From Cololabis saira (lineage: Eukaryota; Chordata; Actinopteri; Beloniformes; Belonidae), in assembly GCF_033807715.1 (NCBI RefSeq), contig NC_084610.1, positions 2,228,501 to 2,292,500 on the forward strand: a DNA stretch of 64,000 bases, written 5' to 3'. Made by a program: the position numbers and the translations under genes. Below the pieces are notes generated by a model. That model had not been told where the DNA came from, did not search any database, and saw nothing but the letters and a program-made list of their open reading frames with translations. Every line of letters starts with the position of its first letter. The first letter of the stretch is position 1. Of this stretch, positions 43,710-54,722 are shown one piece after another.

Positions 43710-45170
43710 TTAGAAGGTTTGCCCACACCCCCTCACATATACCCCCTCACATATACCTCCTCACACACACCTCCTCACACACACACACCCTCACATACAC
43801 CCCCTCACATGTACCCCCTCACACACACCCCCTCACACATACCCCCTCACACACACCCCCTCACATATACCCCCTCACACACACACCCTCACATATACCT
43901 CCTCACATATACCCCCTCACACACACCCCCTCACATATACCCCCTCACATATACCCCCTCACACACACCCCCTCACATATACCCCCTCACACACACCCCC
44001 TCACACACACCCCCTCACATATACCCCCTCACACACACACCCTCACATATACCCCCTCACACACACCCCCTCACACACACCCCCTCACACACACCCCCTC
44101 ACATATACCCCCTCACACACACACCCTCACATATACCCCCTCACACACACCCCCTCACATATACCCCCTCACACACACACCCTCACATATACCTCCTCAC
44201 ATATACCCCCTCACATATACCCCCTCACACACACCCCCTCACATATACCCCCTCACACACACCCCCTCACACACACCCCCTCACACACACCCCCTCACAC
44301 ACACCCCCTCACATATACCCCCTCACACACACCCCCTCACACACACCCCCTCACACACACCCCCTCACACACACCCCCTCACACACACCCCCTCACATAT
44401 ACCCCCTCACATATACCTCCTCACACACACCCCCTCACACACACCCCCTCACATATACCCCCTCACACACACACCCTCACACACACCCCCTCACACACAC
44501 CCCCTCACATATACCCCCTCACATATACCTCCTCACACACACCCCCTCACACACACCCCCTCACATATACCCCCTCACATATACCCCCTCACACACACCC
44601 CCTCACATATACCCCCTCACATATACCTCCTCACACACACCCCCTCACACACACCCCCTCACATATACCCCCTCACACACACCCCCTCACATATACCCCC
44701 TCACATATACCTCCTCACACACACCCCCTCACATATACCCCCTCACATATACCTCCTCACACACACCCCCTCACACACACCCCCTCACATATACCCCCTC
44801 ACATATACCCCCTCACACACACCCCCTCACATATACCCCCTCACATATACCTCCTCACACACACCCCCTCACATATACCCCCTCACACACACCCCCTCAC
44901 ATATACCCCCTCACACACACCCCCTCACATATACCTCCTCACACACACCCCCTCACATATACCTCCTCACACACACCCCCTCACATATACCCCCTCACAC
45001 ACACCCCCTCACATATACCTCCTCACACACACCCCCTCACATATACCCCCTCACACACACCCCCTCACATATACCCCCTCACACACACCCCCTCACATAT
45101 ACCTCCTCACACACACCCCCTCACATATACCTCCTCACACACACCTCCTCACACACCACCACCACCTTGT
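43710..45170. repeat. 14-bp two-variant minisatellite (~100 units)
   Basis: CCCCCTCACACACA and CCCCCTCACATATA units alternate irregularly, with CCTCCTCACACACA as a third, rarer form. Because 14 is not a multiple of three, the 511-codon frame cycles through three phases of the same repeat (THTPSHTPPH...). It is not a protein. Strand asymmetry is extreme (almost no G). Confidence 0.9.
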
Positions 45171-45174
45171 AACA

Positions 45175-45500
45175 AATACGCCAAAACAGGTGATCTGTCA
45201 AAGACTTTTTTTTTCTTCAAAAGGATAAAGAAAAAAATACAAAGTTCTGTATAAAAACATATTGTACAGTGTAAAACGTATTGCATAGTGTAAAACATAA
45301 AACTAGGCACAGTGTTGAAAATATAGGCACATTCAGTCAATCAATGCAACAAATAAAAAATACAGTGCATTTAATAATGATATAACATATTTAGATCTCA
45401 AACTGGCATTTCAAGGACCCCAGTATTATCTGCATTTGGCCATCACCCTTAATCTCAATTTTCTTTTCTAGAGACCCTCACAGAAGCAAAGATTTGAGAC
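45175..45500. other. No gene recognised
   Basis: AT-rich DNA after the minisatellite, with a repeated ACAGTGTAAAAC / ATAGTGTAAAAC pair near 45265-45295. No coding support. Confidence 0.4.
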
Positions 45501-45511
45501 ATGTAAAATAA

Positions 45512-45720
45512 CAAAATATTTCTACAAGTACAAATATTTTTTGCACATGCACAAAATATTTCTACAAATACAAATATGTTTTGCACATGCACAAAATATT
45601 TCTACAAGTGCGAATTTTTTTTGCACATGCACAAAATATTTCTACAAGTACAAATTTCTTTTGCACATGCACAAAATATTTCTACAAGTACAAAGTTTAT
45701 TTACACATACAAAATATTGA
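45512..45720. repeat. 40-bp minisatellite, locus 1
   Basis: Five units of ACAAAATATTTCTACAAGTA plus CAAATATTTTTTGCACATGC, the last shortened to AAAGTTTATTTACACATAC. The same unit and the same right flank (GGCTTTAATTTGAGCCCATA) recur at 51695-51882. Confidence 0.85.
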
Positions 45721-45749
45721 TGGCTTTAATTTGAGCCCATACAGTCCTC

Positions 45750-46139
45750 ACGGGGCACGTTCAATGTGAAAGGTCATGACAACACGACTAGGAAAAGACT
45801 GCACAGGTAAAGTTTGTTTGGGAGGGTTGCCAGGAGACAAGCATGACTGAGGACGTGGGGACAGATGAGACCAAGGTGGAGACGCTTGGTCTTATTGTCC
45901 AGCACATGTTCAGGGTGTGATCAGACTAAACCTCAGCTACACTACTGGGGTTCTGTATCGGTTGATAAACACGGCAGCTGGGGATTTATTTGGGTGACGA
46001 CTGGTGAAGTGGATATCTTCTTGTTGACTTTTCCTCCAGCGTTCACGAAGCGCCTTCACGCCTCTGTGCCTCATTTACAACAAACAGACGTTAAAAACTG
46101 CTCGGCAGAGGTCAGGCAAACATGATTCCCAGCCTCTGC
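45750..46139. other. No gene recognised
   Basis: About 390 bp of balanced composition. An 86-codon frame at 45865-46125 has no recognised domain. Confidence 0.35.
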
Positions 46140-46603
46140 AGAGGCATCCGAGCAGCCTCCCCGTGAAATTTCAAGCGTTTCACGGGAGCGTCGTCCTCGG
46201 CAACATCTGGCACTTCCAGGCCGGTGAGCGGCCGTAATGGGCCGTGATTAGAGCGCCGGACAGATCCGGTAATAAGCCCTTGAACCCTGTCAAGAGAGAG
46301 GCCGAATCAGAAGGCAAATAAATAGGAAATTGCTCCCTGCGAGCCTTCTCGCTGTCACCCCTCGCTCGTTACCTTGAGTGCTAAAAAGGTATTTATCCGC
46401 CCCCCCTCGCCGCGTTGGTGTCAGCGCCGCCGTGAGCGCTTTAATTGCGCTCCGGCCTCGGGAGCTCACTTGGTGAAGTGCAGGTGCGGCGTCCAAGAAA
46501 AATAATTGAACAAACAATTAGAACGTGCGTTCCCACGCCGCCGATAACGGGCAGATCTGCTGCAGCCTCCGGTGCTGATCCGCCCCCCCCCCTATTTCTC
46601 CCG
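46140..46603. promoter_or_regulatory. Non-repetitive island, possible conserved noncoding DNA
   Basis: GCCGTAATGGGCCGTGATTA, GAAGGCAAATAAATAGGAAA and AAATAATTGAACAAACAATTAG are AT-rich, homeodomain-like blocks within GC-balanced sequence. CCCACGCCGCCGATAACGGG follows. No exon is supported. Candidate regulatory island, from composition only. Confidence 0.3.
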
Positions 46604-46612
46604 ATGAGAAAA

Positions 46613-46938
46613 CATCCATCCATTATCTATACCTGCTTTATCCTTTGCAGGGTCACGGGGGTCTGCTGGAGCCTATCCCAGCTCATTTCAGGTGAGAGGC
46701 AGGGGTTACACCCTGGACAGGTCACCAGTCCATCACAGGGCAATTTAGAATCACCATTTAACCTAATATGCATGTTTTTGGACTGTGGGAGGAAACTGGA
46801 GTAACCGGAGAGAACCCACGCAAGCACAGGGAGAACATGCAAACTCCACACAGAAAGACCCTGCTGGGCCAGGGAGTCGAACCAGGGACCTTCTTGCTGT
46901 GAGGCAACAGTGCTGACCACTAAGCCACCGTGCTGCCC
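46613..46938 (-). mobile_element. tRNA-derived SINE with 9-bp target duplication
   Basis: ATGAGAAAA lies directly on both sides (46604-46612; 46939-46947). On the minus strand the element starts GGGCAGCACGG, has an A box TGGCTTAGTGGT (46927-46916) and a B box GGTTCGACTCC (46883-46873), continues with GTGTGGAGTTTGCATGTTC and ends in GGATGGATG. This is a familiar fish SINE/LINE-tail family; the pol III boxes are close to consensus. Confidence 0.8.
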
Positions 46939-47640
46939 ATGAGAAAATATGTTTCTCTATTTTTCTTATTTTTGTGAGGGGGATATATATTGTTTTTCGG
47001 CACTACCTTGTTCTCTATAGCTGATATAACATGAATTACTCCTATGTGGGATCAATAAAGTTCTTATTTTTACCATCTGAGAAAATTAAATATATTATAT
47101 TTGGTGCCTAACTGTTTCCTAAGTATATTAGTGCGTGTGTGAATGAATAAATGAGACGTAAAACGTACATTTCTTTGTAGAAAGGCGCTTTATGAAAATA
47201 AGCAAAAAGGAGGAAAAAAAGATGGGAAAAAAAGAGAAAGAAAGAGGAAAAAGATGAAAAAAGAGGAAAAAAGAAGAGGAAAAAAGATAAAAAAGAGGAA
47301 AAAAAGAGGGAAAGAACATGAAAAAAGAGAAGAAAAAAAGAATCCCTATGTGGGATCAATAAAGTTCTTATTTTTGCCATCTGAGAAAATTAAATATATT
47401 ATATTTGGTGCCTAACTGTTTCCCAAGTATATTAGTGCGTGTGTGAATGAATAAATGAGACGTAAAACGTACATTTCTTTGTAGAAAGGCGTTTTATGAA
47501 AATAAGTCCATTTACTTGTATTAGTTTACAGCGCAGTCTTGAACATCCAATATGGCGGCGACGTTGACGCCATATTGGATGTGGCAGTTGGCTCAGCACT
47601 CGATAGGGCATCTACGTTTATATGTCTATGCTGTTTCTGC
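46939..47640 (+). mobile_element. Dispersed fish repeat, copy 2, with internal duplication
   Basis: Matches the complement of 25460-25833. The segment from CTATGTGGGATCAATAAAG to TTTATGAAAATAAG occurs twice (about 47042-47205 and 47345-47515) around a 140-bp A/G-only tract (47206-47344). At the right is a hairpin with 15-bp arms (47543-47557; 47568-47582) containing ATCCAATATGGCG. Confidence 0.65.
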
Positions 47641-47795
47641 CTGTGACGTCATTACAACCGTTTTTCTACTCGTACCCATAAACTTGAATTCGTGTTCACG
47701 GTGAAGACTCGTAGTCGTAGAAATTAGAGTTGTATTCACAAGACTTTGCACTCACAGCTTTTAGATTCATACTCACATAAAAACAATCCTAACCC

Positions 47796-48827
47796 TAGGG
47801 GTGTAACGATACACTAATCTCACGATACGGTACGATACACGATATTGAGGTCACGATAACGATACGATACGATATTATAGCAGTATTTTTTAACAACCTT
47901 GAATGAGGAACATATGACTGGGAAAAAAAATGTATTTGAAAGACACAAAATACAAAACAATACTGTGCATTTGCCCTATTGTTACAGTTTCTAATGCTTT
48001 ATAACTGTTTAAGTTTTAAAGAGAAAGCCAGGCCAACCATTTTCCACAAACTGAACTAAAAGTAAATGTCAGGTTTGCATTATGATCTTCAGATTCATAC
48101 AAGTACAAATATTTTGCCACAAACTGAATAGTTTCTCTCATGTATGATTTGACTTTTTTCTTTTCCAGAAATACTAAACTAAAATAAAGTAAATAAATAC
48201 ATACAATTTTACATACTGTAATAAAAAAGATTGATTCATGCTCACCTTATAAGTGTAAGAGGAGATTTATTTTTGTTAAGAAGGTTATTTTGGTAATTCA
48301 GGGTTCATTATTTTATAAATATATTCTTTATATTCTGATGTAAATCAGGGACTATAATGACACTAGTCAGTTTATCTGTAGTGATTAGTCTGTTTTAGAT
48401 TGGGCGGAGTGATACGCCACAGTACGGCACTAGGTGCTGTGTTGATGTTCTAAAATCCTACACTGTTGAGGGACATTAAAGTACTCTCGAACTCTGAAGA
48501 AGTTTTCCCCGACCCGAAAAAGGTTTAATTTAATAAGGTAAGGCTTAACTCTACACCAGACTTACATAAGTAAAGGTTCAGAGCTCAAAACCCTAAAAGT
48601 CCGTGATCAGGACCGCAAAACGGAACTAGTTTCTTCTGAGTGTAGTAAGATTTTGGTCCGCGGGTCGAGCCGCGGTCGGCACGCGTGGTCAGATGCGCGT
48701 TTCTAGTCAACACAATAGATTAATATTAATAACATAATATCGCGATACACTTTGTCACCTCCACGACACGTTTCGTGACGTTTTTGTATCGCGAAATTTC
48801 GTGGCACGATATATTGTTACACCCCTA
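47796..48827. mobile_element. hAT nonautonomous element with perfect 8-bp duplication
   Basis: Starts TAGGGGTGTAACGATACA and ends ATATATTGTTACACCCCTA. CCTAACCC occurs directly on both sides (47788-47795; 48828-48835). The ends are rich in CACGATACGGTACGATAC repeats. The interior is AT-rich with no long open frame. Confidence 0.9.
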
Positions 48828-48835
48828 CCTAACCC

Positions 48836-49598
48836 TAATAATTTATCAGACTCATGTGTGTGACAGCTGAATTTTGGGTACAACTTTTTTATTTACATAC
48901 AAATGTTTATCATTACGAATATGAATAGTTATAACATGGACACATCTTTTTGGAAGTTATCTTACTCCATACCCCCCCCGCCTCGTATCCTTCACCGGAG
49001 CAGCGTTGGAACGCCGGGGAGGCCGTGTGTACTCTGGCAGCCAGGATCTGGACAGACCCGTCCCCCGGTGAGACGCTCCTGGTGTCTTTCCGTCTGCTCA
49101 AACAAAGGCCCGCTCACCGGCGCTGACAGGAAGCACCTCAGGACATCAACACGTCTTCAGGCCTCAGCGCCTCGGCTGTGGAAAAGATCTTGAAGCCAAA
49201 CAGGCGGCGAGGTGCCGCGAGGTGCTCGTCACTCCTCGGCACTTTTGTTTTTCGGCTCCATCCATTGTTCCTCGGACGGGGAAATGTTTTTCTTAGATGA
49301 CATACTGTTCATATTTCGCTGTCGCCGGATTATTTTTACAGGAGAGCTGGAGCTGGAACGAGCCGGTGGAAAGTGTTGGGCGTAAAGAAAACAGCAGTGA
49401 GTCAGCGCAGAAGTGTCTAACCCGCTCTAAGAATGTGGAGGGTTTCATCTGTGGTTGTTTACCGTAACCATGGAGACTCAAACAGAGATGTAATACTGCA
49501 CAGCTCTGAGGAGCAACGTTACCTTCGTCCGACATCAACTGCTGGACTGCGTCCGTGCTTCAGATGTGCCTCATCTCGGGACTGACAGAGTCCCGGGC
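48836..49598. other. No gene recognised
   Basis: About 760 bp, GC-richer from 48970 to 49260. Open frames of up to 96 codons on opposite strands overlap and show no motif. It might include conserved noncoding DNA, but I see no specific sign. Confidence 0.35.
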
Positions 49599-50329
49599 AG
49601 GTAGCTGGACGGGGGACTAAGGCCCCATTTCCACGTAGCAAAAACGGTGGCGTTTTCATGCGTTTTGGCCGTTCGTTTACACGAAAACGAAGCTCAAAGT
49701 CACCAAAAACGATCATTTCTGAAAACTCCGGCCAAAGTGGAGATTTGCAAAAACTCCGTCTTCACGTTTGCTTGTAAACGGAGGGAAACGGACATTTAGG
49801 CTTCAGAACGTCACATTATGCAACAGAAACGTCACCAGCGTCATGTGTGCGACCTGTGGTTACAATTTGTTTGGCCACCGTCAATATTTTCTTGTATTTT
49901 ACCTGTTTTATATTCTAAAGTCACACTTAAAAGTAATTCTACTTCTCTGTCACTCCAAACGAAAGACTCTCGTTCCGTCTTTGAAGTAACTGGCAGTCAA
50001 GGCTGATTTATGGTTCCGCGTTACACCAACGCAGAGCCTACGGCGTAGGCTACGCGGCGACGTGCACCGTACGTAGGCTACGCCGTCGATTTAACGCGGA
50101 ACCATATTATTCAGACTTCTCACGTGTCATTTGTTGACGTTTTTTTCCAGGATTCCGATTGGCTAGCATGACTTTATGCTTCTCGTTACACTGCCCCCTG
50201 CAGGTTTGGATGCTCATAGCACCTTAACAGCATATTTATGCAGGTTCGTGTAAACAAGGGTATTTTTCAAAACGTAGAGGGGGAAATATCCGTTTTTGTA
50301 AATACCCGTTTTTTTGTAAAAAACACCTA
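49599..50329. mobile_element. Possible insertion bracketed by 14-bp direct repeat
   Basis: ACAGAGTCCCGGGC occurs at 49585-49598 and again at 50330-50343. Between them lie GGCCCCATTTCCACGTAGC, several AAAACGG/GTTTTCG blocks and TTCGTGTAAACAAGGGTATTT, like the ends of fish DNA elements that start with 'GGCCCCATTTCC'. A MITE (49999-50118) is nested inside. The inner termini are not clear inverted repeats. Confidence 0.4.
49999..50118. mobile_element. GGCTGATTTATGG-type MITE, copy 4 (complete)
   Basis: AAGGCTGATTTATGGTTCCG at the left and CGGAACCATATTATTCAGA at the right. The centre holds CTACGGCGTAGGCTACGCGG and its near-palindromic repeat. At 120 bp it is a nearly full-length member. Confidence 0.75.
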
Positions 50330-50343
50330 ACAGAGTCCCGGGC

Positions 50344-51088
50344 CACAAGACGGCTGGTTGTCAGCAGTCGCTCTGGAGAGGAAGCTCATGTTTGGAGAAG
50401 GTCATCTTGACTCCGCCCAGCTCCGGTTTACCCAGAAACAAGCGTCAAAGAGGGTCCAGTTACCACCAGATGTCCATTGTAGCTTAGCTCACCTAACATT
50501 ACCCAACATTCATTCTGATGGCATCCATCCATGTGACCTGGTTTCAGGTGATTGTAACTGTAAAGCAACAGTTCGCAAAAAAGTCATCTCAAATGATCTC
50601 GCTTAGAAAACAGTCAAAGTTAACAAAGTTTCAATCAGCTCAATCTAAATTATAATTCACTTCAGTCGGAGTGAGTACAATATTCAAAATTCATTAAAAG
50701 AAACGAGGCCCAACAGACTCCAACGAATCTTGGCTTTGGTAGAATCCTCCGTGGGCCCTTGAACACCAGTGGCTTTTCTGTCCCTGTGTGTTTATGCGTG
50801 ATGTCGTAACCTAGCTTACCTCCACTACGCATTCCTTCAACGCCTGAAGCTGAAAATGGCTGAGAAATCTCTTCTTCTGATTGGCCGCTAGGTACCGATG
50901 ATCGCTCAGCAACCGCAGCTCGTGACTCGGTTGTGAGCTGCTGTTGGTGAAGTTGATCAGCCGTGTGAAATGCTGTGTGAGCGTGTGAACTTGTTGAAAT
51001 GTGAGAGACTTGAGAGCCGTCTTTATGCACCTCATGAGTTACAGTTTGATCTTGTTTGACCTCAGTTTGACCTCAGCTTCGTCTAGCC
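50344..51088. other. No gene recognised
   Basis: About 740 bp. Open frames at 50358-50606 (+) and 50662-51030 (-) have no recognised domain, and their codon patterns are unremarkable. GTTTGACCTCA is repeated twice near 51055-51075. Confidence 0.35.
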
Positions 51089-51235
51089 CAGGGGTCGGCA
51101 ACCCGCGGCTCTAGAGCCGCATGCGGCTCTTTAGCGCCGCCCTAGTGGCTCCTGGAGCTTTTTCAAAAATGTTTAACCTTTTTTTCCTTTTTTTCTTCTT
51201 TTTTTCTCTTCCTTTTTTCTTCTTTTTCCTTTTTT
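51089..51235. mobile_element. hAT element (same family as 22663), truncated copy
   Basis: CAGGGGTCGGCAACCCGCGG start, palindromic GAGCCGCATGCGGCTC, GCGCCGCCCTAGTGGCTCC, then T-rich DNA. It is cut at 51236 by a GGGCCCGAGC element landing in the T-run. The other hAT terminus is not present. Confidence 0.75.
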
Positions 51236-51236
51236 A

Positions 51237-51681
51237 GGGCCCGAGCACTTACAGTGCGAAATCCCTATTGTATCTGTAGGAATTGTTATTATTATTCTTC
51301 GTCGTTATTCTTTCTTTCTTCTGACGAAAGGAGGGCCTTTTTTCCCCCTAAACGTGCCCAAAAAGTCACCAAATTTTGCACCAAGCCAGGCCTGGCGAAT
51401 AATGTGATATTTAATTGTTTGCATTAATGGGCGTGGCAAAATGGCTCAACAGCGCCCCATAGAAAACTTTGTGCCTCAAGCCCCACAATACGGTTTGACG
51501 TACATGCACGAAAATCTGTACACACCTGCATCATGTCACAACTTAAAGAAAAGTCTCTTGGGGTCATGGCCGAAACCGAACAGGAAGTCGGCCATTTTGA
51601 ACATTCTGAATTAATCGCGTAATTTTGGAGCAATTTATGCCATTCCTTCGACAGTTAATACGGCCTGAACCGTAACGTGCA
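51237..51681 (+). mobile_element. GGGCCCGAGC-family element, 3'-truncated
   Basis: GGGCCCGAGCACTTACAGTG start after a T-run and TA, an ATT run, then almost one monomer of the TTAATACGGC type to CGTAACGTGCA. It ends against the 40-bp minisatellite at 51682. The 3' hairpin is missing. Confidence 0.75.
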
Positions 51682-51694
51682 TGTAATGTATGTA

Positions 51695-51882
51695 AAATAT
51701 TTCTACAAGTACAAATATTTTTTGCACATGCACAAAATATTTCTACAAGTACAGATATTTTTTGCAGATGTACAAAATATTTCTACAAGTACAGATATTT
51801 TTTGCACATGCACAAAATATTTCTACAAGTACAAAGTTTATTTACAGATACAAAATATTTATGGCTTTAATTTGAGCCCATA
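51695..51882. repeat. 40-bp minisatellite, locus 2
   Basis: About four and a half units like those at 45512 (variants ACAGATATTTTTTGCAGATG). It shares the right flank TATGGCTTTAATTTGAGCCC. The left flank differs, so the two loci derive from one dispersed element or a segmental copy. Confidence 0.85.
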
Positions 51883-51907
51883 GGCCTGTGGCCTCTGAGA
51901 CGGATGT

Positions 51908-52012
51908 AGCGTGATCTCAACTCGGGGTAAACCTGCTGGGACGTCCACTCCTGGGACGATTGGCACCAGTCCTGATGTTTTCCACTTGAGAATAATCGTC
52001 TACGCAGCGAAA
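51908..52012 (-). pseudogene. Tc1-like transposase N-terminal remnant
   Basis: The minus strand reads YSQVENIRTGANRPRSGRPS then RFTPS and a stop. The RSGRPS-[RK]-FTP linker is the hallmark between the two helix-turn-helix domains of Tc1-family transposases. Only about 30 codons remain, with no DDE catalytic domain. Confidence 0.65.
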
Positions 52013-52360
52013 CGTTAAAGTCTGATTTGTTTTTAAAAACAACGAAACAACCTTTTTCAGTACCAAAACTACTGTTTGTCTCAGACCGTTATGTCTTTTC
52101 TTTTTGGCAAAGTGTGAACACCCGCCTGAGTGCTCCAGACTAGAAAACATCCTGAACGTGTTTTATAGTCCATTAGCAACACCTAGCTACGATTGTCCCT
52201 CTTAAAACATTTGAGAGCAGCAAGAAGGTACTTAGTATTGCCCATATCAATTATCTTTTCTGCTTCATTTCTGTCAAATGGGACGAGGGTGCGATTCAAA
52301 GACTGGCTTTTGCATGTTTAATGAAAGCGGGAGATTTCCAGCTGCGTGTTTTTAAGACGT

Positions 52361-53547
52361 CTAAGGGCCAATCCCAATACACCCCCTACTTTCTACCACT
52401 AGCCCTAAAAAAAGAAGCCACAGATTTTAGGGCACTTGAAATCTTCCCAGGTCTGTCCCAATACTCCCACTACTCCTACTTTCAGCACCACCACTAAAAT
52501 CAGGAAGCTGAGAGCCAAAAGCTGTTTTAATTTCAGCTGTAGCGCTGTTAATATGCCACTTTATTAAGTTTTAATATTTTTTCAGGCGTAAAAGTAACCG
52601 TTAAGATCCCCAACCTGGGCTCAGTTTATCCAAATAACGCCTGTGAAGAAATTTGATCTGATGATAAGAGCCGCCGGCTCGGAGCAGCAGCAGTCGGAGT
52701 ACAGACGTGATCGCCAGGTCAACCTGCGCCGTCGTCCCGGGGAGAAACCTGCAGCTCTGTGGAGAATTACCGCTGGCTGAAATAAATCATTTAGGAAGAT
52801 AAATGTTGGTTTAATAGATGAAATCTAACAGTTGTAGCTACGCCTGTTAAGAAATTTGCTCCGAAAATTTCGGGATTTCTGTCTGCCGGCTCCGGAGCTG
52901 ATTTATGTTTCCGCGCTAAATCGACGCAGAGCCTACGGCGTAGGGTACGGTATAGGGTACGGTATAGGGTATGGTGTAGGGTACAGTGTAGGGTACGGCG
53001 TAGGGTACGGCGTAGGGTACGGCGTAGGGTACGGCTTACAGCGCGCGTCGCCGCGTAACCTACGCCGTAGGCTCTGCGTTTGTGTAACGCGGAACCATAA
53101 ATCAGCCTTTATTCTGGCAAGGTTTGAAAAAGACTTCGCAACAACGGGCAAACGAGTGATTATGTACATTCACTGAGTGAATATTATGAAGGTAAAATAT
53201 ATATTTCTCGCTAGAAATGTAATCAAAACGCATTTTTATGCAGAAACTAACTCAAAATATTGTTTTTATTCACAGAAAAATAAGAAATGTTCGCCATGTT
53301 TTTTTTTTATTCAGTCCGCAAATGACGACGAAAAGCATTCTGGGAAATTTTTCTGACCCTAGTTCAGCTAGTGAGCATCGGAAAACCCTCGATCCGTAGG
53401 GACAGATTTATAGCCACTACACTAGTTTTCCCCACTCCCCCTAGGTGAAAAGAGGAATTGGGACACCACTACCCTCACGGGAACGCACAAAATGTAGGGG
53501 TAGGGATGAAAAGTAGGGGAAGTGGGGGGATTGGGACAGGGCCTTAG
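52361..53547. mobile_element. Nonautonomous element with CTAAGG ends
   Basis: CTAAGGGCCAATCCCAATAC and, at the right, the complement of CTAAGGCCCTGTCCCAATCC, followed inward by CCCCTACTTTC on both sides. The 1.19-kb interior contains a MITE (52895-53110). No target duplication is clear and there is no transposase. Confidence 0.65.
52895..53110. mobile_element. GGCTGATTTATGG-type MITE, copy 5, expanded
   Basis: GAGCTGATTTATGTTTCCGCG left and CGGAACCATAAATCAGCCTTT right. The centre carries about eight 12-bp units GTAGGGTACGGC (52930-53035), making this copy twice the length of copy 4. Confidence 0.8.
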
Positions 53548-54316
53548 TGTGTCGCGGTGAGTCTCACAAATCACAACATCTTGACTGTTAACATTCAAAG
53601 CTTGTTTTTGGCTTGTTCCACACAAAGATACCAGACGGTCCCCCCCCCCCATCCCTCCATCATCCCAGCCATGCAAACCTCACCCTCTGCCTTCCACGCC
53701 CGCCGCGCCCCATGCATTATTCACCGCCACATTAAAATACCGGGCTGACAGGGAGAACCGGGGAAGCGCCGCCACAACAGCTGAAAGTGTCTGTCACAGG
53801 GTTATAACTTTTTCTCCCCCTCCACCTCCTCTTCCTCTTCACACCTCACAGTTCCCGGCAGTGCAGCTGCCTAAATGAGAGGGATTAGGCGAAGTCGCTG
53901 CTTGGAGGGAGAGCAGGCCTCGGATTAGGGCACTGGCCATGGACACGGAGGGCATTCAAGCAGGAGCCGGCGCTTTTTAAAGACAAACGCGGGCGGGAGG
54001 AGGAGGCAGCGGTGCACAGCCCTCTCTTCGGGGGGGGGTGGAACTCTACGCCCCCAACATGGAAAACTGTGTCACATTCCTCCTTGCTTGCCTTTTCTTT
54101 CCTGGTTTCACCTCCTTCTACCACCTTACGTTTCCAGAGCAGTACAAGATGTTCACGAGGTGTTTGAAATGTATATTCAAAGTATTTAAAGCCACACTGC
54201 GTCTTTTTTGTTGATTTAGGATGCCGTTACGACTGATGTGCAACCCACTGATCAAATTACATGAATGAAAGTCAAAGCCTCAATCGTTCAGTGGACTCAC
54301 CATTTTTAGATCTTTT
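53548..54316. promoter_or_regulatory. Non-repetitive island, possible conserved noncoding DNA
   Basis: GCCCCATGCATTATTCACCG, CACATTAAAATACCGGGC and GATTAGGCGAAGTCGC lie in balanced, non-repetitive sequence between 53690 and 54130. A G-run is at 54030. The 79-codon frame at 53885-54124 (-) has no domain. Candidate only. Confidence 0.3.
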
Positions 54317-54439
54317 TTAAAGGGGACCTATTATGAAAAACAGGTTTTTTCTTGCTTTAACATATATAAAGTGGTCTCCCCTCAGCCTGCCAACTCAGAG
54401 AAGGAGGAAAGCAACCAAATTCTGCAAATTCTCCCGGAT

Positions 54440-54722
54440 GAGTCAAAGTCAAAGTAGCTTTATTGTCAATTCTTCACATGTCAAGACATACAAGGAATCG
54501 AGAGGACGTTTCCCACTTCCCTCGGTGAAACATATAAAGTGCGCAGGCACAACAGATAGACAAGACATTTCCTAAAAAGTTTGCATAAATACAACATTTA
54601 CTAGTACTAAGATGGTAGTGCAAAAGGCAATTTTTGTAAAAAAAGAAACATTCTTTAGGGTGTATTTGGACATTGACAGTGCAAGTATTGATCAGGAGTA
54701 GCAGCATTTTATAAAGGTATGA
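54440..54722 (-). mobile_element. LINE 3' UTR-like insertion
   Basis: GTCAAAGTAGCTTTATTGTC, ACATGTCAAGACATACAAGG and CACTTCCCTCGGTGAAACAT are typical of fish retroelement 3' UTRs in reverse orientation. Both flanks match element A. ATGAG occurs at each junction. Confidence 0.55.

Noticed and set aside
43719..45254. 511-codon open frame of His/Pro/Thr/Ser/Tyr
   Set aside because: It is the three-phase reading of a 14-bp minisatellite, with no domain and no start or splice context.
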